DNA of 64,000 nt, from the NCBI GenBank assembly GCA_029261165.1, contig JAJDBV010000004.1:27856-91855 (forward strand), read 5' to 3'. Below, piece by piece: positions 29,007 to 36,840 of the stretch. The position numbers and the translations under genes are program-made. Position 1 is the stretch's first letter; each line of letters opens with the position of its first letter. The stretch comes from Nitrospirota bacterium. GTDB taxonomy: Bacteria > Nitrospirota > Nitrospiria > SBBL01 > JAADHI01. Below the pieces are notes generated by a model, which made no database searches, had not been told where the DNA came from, and worked only from the letters and a program-made list of their open reading frames with translations.

Positions 29007-29768
29007 GTGATTCGCTTGCGCCGGCCAGCTACAGTCCCAACGACTCTAAGAAATCGCGGACAACGGGCAAAAGACGATCTTTGCTTTAGGTATGATGCAA
29101 ATTCTGCCGGTTACGATAGTGGCGAGGTGAAGTTCCCCACAGCCAATAATAAAATTTATGGTGCCCCATCTGTAAAAAAAGAATTAAAAAAATGCCAGCA
29201 TAATAAGTGCTGTTACAGTGAAGCGAAATTCGTCCGTGATTCTGTGAGCGTTGAGCATTTTCGGCCGAAGGGTGCGATTGGCCAGCCAGGGAGCAACAAG
29301 AAACAGTATCCTGGCTACTACTGGCTTGCCTATGAGTGGTCGAATCTGCTGTTATGCAAAGCGGGCGTAAATTCAGCAAAAAAAGACTACTTTCCGCTAC
29401 GTGATGAAAGCTTCAGGGCGACAAATCATCACGGCGACAAAAGCTTGGAACAACCTATGTTGATAGACCCGGCTTCGGAGGAGAATCCCAGAGAGCATAT
29501 CCGTTTTCACAACGAAGAGCCTTACGCTTACCGTTCATCGGATCGTGGTGAGTGTACAATCAAATTACTGTTACGTCATCCTGACCTTGACGAACATCGG
29601 CGAACACATTTCCAGCGCTTACGTATCTTGAAAAGAGCACTTGAGGAATTAGGCGATAATGGCAATGAAGAAAAACGAGAAGTGGCAGCTGGCATCCAGG
29701 CACTTCTAAATGCCGCTATACAACCAGATGCTGAATATAGCTCCATGGCGATAGATCTCCTCAGCTGA
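29007..29768 (+). CDS. ptuB: Septu PtuB-like HNH endonuclease
   Basis: CCYSEAKF...VEHFRPKG...YYWLAYEWSNLLLCKAGVNSAKKDYFPL, LIDPASEEN, typical of PtuB/retron-associated HNH proteins. Confidence 0.65.
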   Translation: MIRLRRPATVPTTLRNRGQRAKDDLCFRYDANSAGYDSGEVKFPTANNKIYGAPSVKKELKKCQHNKCCYSEAKFVRDSVSVEHFRPKGAIGQPGSNKKQYPGYYWLAYEWSNLLLCKAGVNSAKKDYFPLRDESFRATNHHGDKSLEQPMLIDPASEENPREHIRFHNEEPYAYRSSDRGECTIKLLLRHPDLDEHRRTHFQRLRILKRALEELGDNGNEEKREVAAGIQALLNAAIQPDAEYSSMAIDLLS

Positions 29769-29803
29769 TAACAGCCGTAGAGTTCTGCCACAATCTAGCC
29801 AAA

Positions 29804-30691
29804 TCATATGTTGACGAGTTGCCGTGCCAGCCCTGCTCCAGTAGCGTTCAGCGCAGGTGACTTATAAAAATCCCGAACCTGTACTAACTGAGATGATATT
29901 TCCTGTATACGTTGCTCAGAATACTTGACCACTTTATCGTCTTTGTTATCAGACACCAGCCGCCAGAAAAACTCCAGAATCGCCCGGAATACGAAGATGC
30001 CATGGAGCACACCATTGGCGGGCCGTTTTTCTTGCCGCCAAGGGGTGAAGTGTTGCGCCCGGCCCCGCCTCCCCGGATTTAGAAGGTTTACCACTTTCTG
30101 AATCAGCGACAGTCGTAAATGCATTGCTTCGTGCAAGATCGACTCTGCAACTCTTGCCGACGCCACAGTGGATCTTTCATTGCAGACCGATACGAAAATA
30201 GAGAATGGTACCTCAGGATGGCTGTAACTCACATCCTCCTCCGGGATAGTTGATTCCAGCACCCCAATCACCCTGACCAGTTGTGCAACGCAATCAACCA
30301 GACCAGAAACTGAATCGAGAAACTTCAGTGCATCATCGAGCTTCTCCACTGCACCTATTGAAAGGAGTTCATTTTTCTCGATTAGGGAAAGGTCGTTTTC
30401 TGCATAAAACTTTTTAAGTTCGTTTGAACAGGGCGCCTCAAGATAGATCTGGTTTTCATTGGTCCATGTGGAAATAGGCCTCTTTGAGGTAACAAGATTG
30501 GGGGCATTATGGATATATCCCGGGGTATTGTAGTTGTCTGGAGTCCAGGAAAACTGCTCACGCAGTGTTCTCCACTCGTGCTTAACAAGAAGCTTTGTCG
30601 TCTCATAATCCCAGAGATCAGTGGGCCGCAAACACCAGGCCTCGACACGGGCGCTGAGCGCTGAATTCATTGCAGAGACCGGAATGAGCAA
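29804..30691 (-). CDS. HExxH-motif putative peptide-modification protein of a RiPP locus
   Basis: RVAESILHEAMHLRLSLIQ (HEAMH); overlaps the 2OG-oxygenase gene by 25 nt. Confidence 0.55.
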   Translation of the reverse strand: MLIPVSAMNSALSARVEAWCLRPTDLWDYETTKLLVKHEWRTLREQFSWTPDNYNTPGYIHNAPNLVTSKRPISTWTNENQIYLEAPCSNELKKFYAENDLSLIEKNELLSIGAVEKLDDALKFLDSVSGLVDCVAQLVRVIGVLESTIPEEDVSYSHPEVPFSIFVSVCNERSTVASARVAESILHEAMHLRLSLIQKVVNLLNPGRRGRAQHFTPWRQEKRPANGVLHGIFVFRAILEFFWRLVSDNKDDKVVKYSEQRIQEISSQLVQVRDFYKSPALNATGAGLARQLVNI

Positions 30692-31257
30692 ATCAGGCTG
30701 TATCTCGCGTCGTTGTACACGGTCGAGACAGCATGGTGAGAATTGTTGGAAATTGCAAATCCAACTGCGCTGTTGTGTAGTGGTATGATTATCCGATGGA
30801 CATCTTCGACGTCAGAACTGGAGAAGATAATTAAGAGACCACCATTGGCACTTGTCCAGCCGGTGTTAAGCTGAATCACCAGACGATGCGTTTCACCACC
30901 TTCCAGGCAGTCATTGTGAATCCTTATGCGTTGCCCCGGAACCAGCTTGTGCGCAACCATTTCCACCTTGTTTGCCAGAGTCACATTGAACGTACTGGCC
31001 ATCTGCTTGAGAACGGCCGAAGAAAAAGAACCGTCTAAAAAAAAACTGAGATGGTCAGGTATTTTAACCTCGCTAAGGCTGAATTCGAATTGTTCGTAGA
31101 AATCCGTCTCAACCAACTTCCAAGATACAGCTGTTTCCATCCATCGTAAAATCCGAAGTGCTACATCTGAATCCAACGTACACATGGAATGAAAATGTGG
31201 GAAAGGATCCGAAAAGAACTCGCTGTTCTCTAATCTTACTGGAGCGATTTGTATCAT
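30667..31257 (-). CDS. 2OG-Fe(II) dioxygenase-like protein
   Basis: RIRIHNDCLEGGETHRLVIQLN (HxD) and NNSHHAVSTVYNDARYSLICSF (distal H...R). Confidence 0.65.
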   Translation of the reverse strand: MIQIAPVRLENSEFFSDPFPHFHSMCTLDSDVALRILRWMETAVSWKLVETDFYEQFEFSLSEVKIPDHLSFFLDGSFSSAVLKQMASTFNVTLANKVEMVAHKLVPGQRIRIHNDCLEGGETHRLVIQLNTGWTSANGGLLIIFSSSDVEDVHRIIIPLHNSAVGFAISNNSHHAVSTVYNDARYSLICSFRSLQ

Positions 31258-32375
31258 GCTGCCAATCCGCGCTGTTTTAAGTGATTCCGCATATTGCTAA
31301 TTAAGAGCAATTGGTCCGCGCAATATACGGTAGGGTTATCGTACCCGTTGCCATCATTCCAGCGATGCACGGTCATACCACCGCCACAAACTTGTAGCTC
31401 GGGACACTGCAAACAAGCTGATGATGTTGGTTTTTGCAGATTATGGTACTGGCGATATTCTTCGGAGTCCAACAAATCCAGAATTTTTGTTCCTCCGGCC
31501 TTCCAGTTGGTCGCAAATCGGTCAGCGCCTTCATAGGCACTCTTGAGAGTGTCATTTTTTGTGATGGTCCCGTCCGTATCGAATATCAATATGCCAAAGT
31601 CAGATAACCCGATCCCCTCCTTTGTTGCTCCACCACCTATTAGGAGTTTCAACATATCGTCCAAAACCCGAATCGGTATCGGGGCAGGGTCATTCAAATA
31701 TAAGTCCAAAAGCTGTACCATCCATGAGCCATATTCAGTGGAGTCAATTGAGGACTTCCCTGGGGGAAGGCGTGAATGATTGCCATCCATGTAGAGAAAA
31801 TCGACACTCGGTGGGGTCAGTCCTTTGAAGAATCCGTAGATCTCTGCTGGATCCGTAGTGGGGTCTACTACTGCAAGCAGTCCCGCATACAAGAAATCAG
31901 CATCGGGGTGCGCCTCAAGCTGTGCAATGCCAGCTATAACGCGATCAAATGTGGATCGATCTTTGTGGTCCAAACGCGCGCGGTCGTTGATCTGTGCCGG
32001 ACCATCAATGCTTACCGCCAGGCTGGCCCTGAATTTCGAACAGACATCGAGTATTTCTCTGGTTATGAGGATGCCATTCGTCTGAATACTTATCGGATAA
32101 CTGACAGGCAGGATTGTCCTGAGCAATGCCAAGAACTGATGCAGACCTGTTGGTCCTAGCATTAATGGCTCACCCCCATGGAGAACCGTACTGAATTCAC
32201 GCTTTTGGTTTTCTGCCAAACATTTAAGCGACGAACCGATGTTTTTCATCGTCTCGGTCGAAATGAGCTTGTCAATTCGAGACCAGTTTATGTCTCCTAA
32301 ATGGTAAACATAACAGTACTTGCAATTAATGTTGCAGCGGCTGGCAACTTTTATAAGAACCGTATCGACTTGCAC
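31254..32375 (-). CDS. Radical SAM/SPASM peptide maturase (cyclophane-synthase-like)
   Basis: VASRCNINCKYCYVYHLGD (CxxxCxxC), TVLHGGEPLMLG, SVDGPAQ-like SIDGPAQINDRAR, C-terminal CLQCPELQVCGGGMTVHRW SPASM cysteines; GTG start. Confidence 0.85.
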   Translation of the reverse strand: MQVDTVLIKVASRCNINCKYCYVYHLGDINWSRIDKLISTETMKNIGSSLKCLAENQKREFSTVLHGGEPLMLGPTGLHQFLALLRTILPVSYPISIQTNGILITREILDVCSKFRASLAVSIDGPAQINDRARLDHKDRSTFDRVIAGIAQLEAHPDADFLYAGLLAVVDPTTDPAEIYGFFKGLTPPSVDFLYMDGNHSRLPPGKSSIDSTEYGSWMVQLLDLYLNDPAPIPIRVLDDMLKLLIGGGATKEGIGLSDFGILIFDTDGTITKNDTLKSAYEGADRFATNWKAGGTKILDLLDSEEYRQYHNLQKPTSSACLQCPELQVCGGGMTVHRWNDGNGYDNPTVYCADQLLLISNMRNHLKQRGLAA

Positions 32376-32400
32376 AGACTTCTCGATTGGCTATAAGCCG

Positions 32401-32583
32401 TTAACGGCCACGGTTATGCCGGTTATGTGTGCGGTTATAAGCGGTTGCGGGCTCCAGCTTTTCTGTGCGAACCTCTTCAATAAGCCGTTTCAACGTAGTG
32501 CTGGGTATTTTCTCTGCGTCCACAATTGCTCGTCCAGAATCTGCCTCCAATATGGCTTCATCATGACGATCTTGGTGTCTCAT
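32401..32583 (-). CDS. Candidate RiPP precursor peptide (60 aa) with [Y/H]NR-repeat core
   Basis: MRHQDRHDEAILEADSGRAIVDAEKIPSTTLKRLIEEVRTEKLEPATAYNRTHNRHNRGR*; ATG 32583 preceded by GGAAGGGG; immediately upstream of the radical SAM gene on the same strand. Confidence 0.75.
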   Translation of the reverse strand: MRHQDRHDEAILEADSGRAIVDAEKIPSTTLKRLIEEVRTEKLEPATAYNRTHNRHNRGR

Positions 32584-32616
32584 AAGTTTTCCCCTTCCAA
32601 TCCAATATGTCAGTCC

Positions 32617-32657
32617 ATCGCTATAAAAAATCATAGCGATAAAGTTACCACATTATA
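32617..32657 (-). promoter_or_regulatory. Candidate promoter/operator for the RiPP operon
   Basis: On - strand: TATAAT at 32657-32652, then inverted repeat ATCGCTAT-N8-ATAGCGAT at 32640-32617, then RBS and ATG 32583. No clear -35 box. Confidence 0.4.
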
Positions 32658-32894
32658 CTTTATAATACGAAATCTAATGAAATTAGCAAATTTACTGGAT
32701 GATACCAAAATAAAATCATAAATTACAATCTTGTTTGATTATTGAAAGGCATTAGAAAGGTTGTATTGATTCGTGTGGTTCAAAATCCAACAATACAGGA
32801 AGAAATTATTAAAACCCAGTATGTTGTTCTTTTGTTCACTAGCAGAATTTTACTCAAGCTCGCACCAAACAGTGTAATAGTTTATTTTGTCCTA

Positions 32895-34169
32895 TTATGA
32901 TCGATCACGAACAAATCGCCGCGTATTGTCCTTCTTGGAGATCCAGCGATAGCACCATGGGTGCGTACCAGTCGTTTCACCTGCATTGACAACATCGCGC
33001 TCAACGAGATAGTTAACTGCCGGGTTCATACGACGAGGAAGCCAGTCATATTCGTCAGCTATGGCACTGACGATACCCTCGACGGCTCCATTCACAAGAT
33101 CGGCTGCAATACGAAGGGCGTCTACTGCCGGATCCCAGTCCTTGAAATACTTATCCAAGGCAACGAATAGCGCAGCTTCAGATATGACTGACCCAAATCC
33201 GATAGGGCCGCATCCCATAAACACCTTTTTGCGAACAAGTCCGCGCCCAACAAGTTCATCAACGCCATCCACAATGTCGTCATCATCAAGTCCAGTCTTC
33301 TGCCGAATATCAACTACCTCAATCTCTGGATCAAAAGAATTTCCGTGTTCAGACTGTTCAATCATTAGCCTTGCAATTGCTTCCGCGGTTGCAGACAGAC
33401 CTATGGCCCCTTGGGAAGACTGTCTAATGATCTGAGGTTTTATCCCTAACGGAGGTTTCCGCGTAATTCCATGAATATTGTTTATAAGAGTGTTGATATT
33501 ACGGCCGTAATCCTCCAATGAAGGAGAATAGAGCGATCTCAGAAGAGGAGGAAGGTGCTCTGCCGGATAGTCATGGCGCAGGGGGATGAACTTACATTCT
33601 CCTGACACCTTCTGAACGAAGCCAGCATTTATTTCAGCGGTTACCCAGCGTTTTTGAATGCTGCAGGAGGTGATAAGCACCACGAAATGGGTACACTGTT
33701 CTAGGCTGGCGTCAATTTTCTCTCTTAGGCTGTCACCTGGCCCGATCTCCCATTCGTCTAAAAACGTATTAATCCCTTGTCGTTGGAAGTCACCCGCTAT
33801 TCGCCGTGCAAGTTCCTTATCTTCTGAAGCATGAGAAAGAAATACGCATGGTGTGGAATTTTCTGTGTTTTTGTCTGTTGTGGGTGCATTAGCAATCATC
33901 TCATTTGTCCCTTCTTCGTCCCGATGATCTAGTGCTTCTTGTACGAGAGAGACAAGCTTTGGTGATCCTTCGACCTCAAAGGAAAGGTTCTCTAATGTAC
34001 TACCTATAACGGAGACGACAGGGAATTCTCCCGTATCGGGGTCACGTATCCCGGCTAGCTTTGCTCGTACTTCGTTTTCAATAGTCTCAAGTATTGTCGC
34101 TTCGAACACATCGCCAAAACTTCCAGGAGTTATGGACTGACCGTTAATATCGAAAGTAACTTTTACCAT
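32895..34169 (-). CDS. TIR-domain protein, candidate defence effector
   Basis: VFLSHASEDKELARRIAGDFQRQGINTFLDEWEIGPGDSLREKIDASLEQCTHFVVLITSCSIQKRWVTAEINAGF; additional N- and C-terminal regions. Confidence 0.8.
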   Translation of the reverse strand: MVKVTFDINGQSITPGSFGDVFEATILETIENEVRAKLAGIRDPDTGEFPVVSVIGSTLENLSFEVEGSPKLVSLVQEALDHRDEEGTNEMIANAPTTDKNTENSTPCVFLSHASEDKELARRIAGDFQRQGINTFLDEWEIGPGDSLREKIDASLEQCTHFVVLITSCSIQKRWVTAEINAGFVQKVSGECKFIPLRHDYPAEHLPPLLRSLYSPSLEDYGRNINTLINNIHGITRKPPLGIKPQIIRQSSQGAIGLSATAEAIARLMIEQSEHGNSFDPEIEVVDIRQKTGLDDDDIVDGVDELVGRGLVRKKVFMGCGPIGFGSVISEAALFVALDKYFKDWDPAVDALRIAADLVNGAVEGIVSAIADEYDWLPRRMNPAVNYLVERDVVNAGETTGTHPWCYRWISKKDNTRRFVRDRS

Positions 34170-34731
34170 CTCCGAGATTCCACTACTCTACTGGATAGGG
34201 GGTTAATAGAATAGGCACATCCTTCGGCATGCGTAGGTTTCTTAAACGCGCAACCGATATACCTAAAAGTGGTCGTGTATAAGGGTCCATCAGGCCTACA
34301 ATAGTCCAGTTACCAAAAAGGGGTCTACTGTTAACTTTTATATGGCGTTTTGAACGCTTTTTCAGCAGAAGAGTTTTCCCTTATTTGTATTTGTTTATTT
34401 CCAGCTACGAATCTACATCTTTCTGCAATATTTTTCAATTCACACTTTCAGGGGGGGCTTATCTTACTGTTTGATAAAAATTTAACCTTTGAAATCTGAC
34501 GAATTCATCTTAAAACCCTTAGATTTGAGGGTTGAGAATTGACGATATAGCCGGGGGAAATCGGTGATTTTAATAATTATGCTGCTGTGTATACCCCCAT
34601 AGCTGATCTGTAGTGCATGGAGAGGTGGATTTGATTGTATGTCTGAGCAAGTCCATAACACCGCCAATTTCATATACAGCTTTCATATCGACGAGAGAGC
34701 ACCACAATTTCCAGAACGGCAATCCGAAAAC

Positions 34732-36801
34732 TCACTCCTTCAGATCATCAAGGAACTCTGATGCCGGATCAACACCTGTGACTAACAAGTGATCGCGCGC
34801 GCGGGTGCAGGCGACGTAAAGAAGATGGCGTTCCGTGTTGTAGACTTCTTCTAGGTCAGTGTCATCCACGACTGTTTCGATGCGGTCCTGAAGGGGAATC
34901 ACTTCGTCATCACAGGCCATCACGGCAACGGCACGGAACTCCAAGCCCTTGGCCAGATGCATGGTGCTGATCGAAACGTGACCGGTTGTTGATTCGACCT
35001 TTTCGTCGAGTACCTTGAAAGGAATCCTGGCATTGTCGACTGCTGATCTGGCTCTATTCAATTCAGATGAAGATCGGACGAAGACGCCTATTTCGTGAGG
35101 TATCACACCCTCGTTTGTTCTGTCCGAGAGCCATTTACTGACTGCTTCGATTTCGCATTTCGAAGTATCGAAAATCCTGATGGTGGGTTGGGGCCCATTG
35201 AATACCGAAATCGTCCCGCGCCGTTCTGTATTGCCGTCAACATCGGACAATTCGGGTGCCAGCAAGCGGTCGGCCTTTATTCTGATCTGGTGTGATGTTC
35301 GGTAATTGATTCGCAGTGTGCGGGAACGTCCGCGAATATCGACACCGAGTGCTTTCCAGGAAAAAGGCTGCTGAAAAATCCGTTGTCCAAGGTCTCCGGA
35401 AAAAAACAAGCTGTTTGCTCGGCCACCCCCAAGCGCAGTAAGGAAGCGCAACTGAGCGACGCTAATGTCCTGCGCCTCATCCACGACGGTAAATGCGAAT
35501 GGCGGATGTTTGCTTTTCGCAAGATGAGATCCCAATCGGCTGTACATGTTGGAACGAGTTACCAGGCCCTGGCTCTTTAGTCTGGACCGAACACCCTCGA
35601 AGATTGACCAAAGCACAACTCGCTGACCCTCAGGCAGCCGGGTCTTGCGACCTAAGCGCTTTACATTCCGGTACGCGTCCCAAGTCTCTAGTTGCCATGC
35701 ATCAACGACCTGCTCCCACTCTGTCAGCAAAAAATGGTAGCTGAACTTGTGCCCATCGACTTCTCCTGAAGCTTCTTTAAGAAGTTGTTGTAGGACTTGA
35801 CTGGATACAATTTGTGGGCGGTCAAAATTTAGCTCATAGAGACGTTGGGCAATCCCATCCATAGAATGGACTTCCAGACGTTCGGCAAGGCGGGGTTCAT
35901 TGCTGATTAATCTTCTCAGTTTTGTTCTGAGTTCATTAGATAGAGTGTCGGAAAAAGTGGTCAGCAGCACCCTAGCGTCGGGGTTGTTTCGGACAAGAAA
36001 GACGGCCCGATGGAGTGCGACGATCGTCTTCCCGGTGCCTGCTGAACCCGAAATACGTGCCGGGCCGCTGTAATCCCCCTCAACGAACTGACTCTGCGCG
36101 GGATGGAGAAAGATGGTCCATTTCTCCCAGGGATACTCGAGGGCGCGTTCGAGCGATTCAACATTGTTCATCACCCGGAACCGACGCTGTGCGTCGGGAT
36201 GTTCGAAGGGATCTGATCCTGCGGCAACAGGCTGTGGGACATGCGGGCTTATGCCGGTGGCCAGGTCAAGCAGGGCTTCCGCGGCCTCACTCGGCAGATG
36301 GTCGGCCAGTTCCAGCAGGGTGTCCTCACTGGCTTTGCGGACATCGTTTAGCCATTCGGAAGGCACACCGTAGCTTAAGAGATCACTCTCTGAGACATCC
36401 GCAAACAGGAGAGTCTTGGGCGGAGCCGGCTGTTCTACTTCGACGTATTTTTGGACGATGATCTCCTTGACCGTCTCCCGGATTTCAACCAACTGCGCGG
36501 CACCGGTTTTCGGATGTGCTTCCAGCTTTCGTCGCTGGGCCCAGTGATAGGCCTTGTCGTGGTGATCGACGTAGCAGAGCAACAGGCTTGCCTCGGTCTT
36601 GTGGACAATCAGCCGAATGTCCAGATTCACACGGAGAGACCAGAAGTTGGGGTCCCGAGCCTTGTCGACCTTATGAAACTGCATTCCTGGACTGGCCGGG
36701 TTTATATGCAGGTCAAAGGCCGTGGTTTTTACTGCCTTCTGTTCTTCGCCAGTCAATTTGGCGAGACTCCCAGTAAAAGTGTCGGCAATGCGAAATTCCA
36801 T
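34732..36801 (-). CDS. RelE/ParE-like domain fused to UvrD-type helicase
   Basis: N-terminal MEFRIADTFTGSLAKLTGEEQKAV...WSLRVNLDIRLIVHKTEAS (RelE-like); ISGSAGTGKTIVALHRAVFL, TVVDEAQDISVAQL, STMHLAKGLEFRAVAVMACD. Confidence 0.75.
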   Translation of the reverse strand: MEFRIADTFTGSLAKLTGEEQKAVKTTAFDLHINPASPGMQFHKVDKARDPNFWSLRVNLDIRLIVHKTEASLLLCYVDHHDKAYHWAQRRKLEAHPKTGAAQLVEIRETVKEIIVQKYVEVEQPAPPKTLLFADVSESDLLSYGVPSEWLNDVRKASEDTLLELADHLPSEAAEALLDLATGISPHVPQPVAAGSDPFEHPDAQRRFRVMNNVESLERALEYPWEKWTIFLHPAQSQFVEGDYSGPARISGSAGTGKTIVALHRAVFLVRNNPDARVLLTTFSDTLSNELRTKLRRLISNEPRLAERLEVHSMDGIAQRLYELNFDRPQIVSSQVLQQLLKEASGEVDGHKFSYHFLLTEWEQVVDAWQLETWDAYRNVKRLGRKTRLPEGQRVVLWSIFEGVRSRLKSQGLVTRSNMYSRLGSHLAKSKHPPFAFTVVDEAQDISVAQLRFLTALGGGRANSLFFSGDLGQRIFQQPFSWKALGVDIRGRSRTLRINYRTSHQIRIKADRLLAPELSDVDGNTERRGTISVFNGPQPTIRIFDTSKCEIEAVSKWLSDRTNEGVIPHEIGVFVRSSSELNRARSAVDNARIPFKVLDEKVESTTGHVSISTMHLAKGLEFRAVAVMACDDEVIPLQDRIETVVDDTDLEEVYNTERHLLYVACTRARDHLLVTGVDPASEFLDDLKE

Positions 36802-36840
36802 TAATTCACCAGAAGTCCGTTGATTCTTAAATTAAAACCA

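Noticed and set aside
34482-34673. 63-aa - strand ORF between TIR and RelE-UvrD genes
   Set aside because: No convincing RBS or motif; could be chance.
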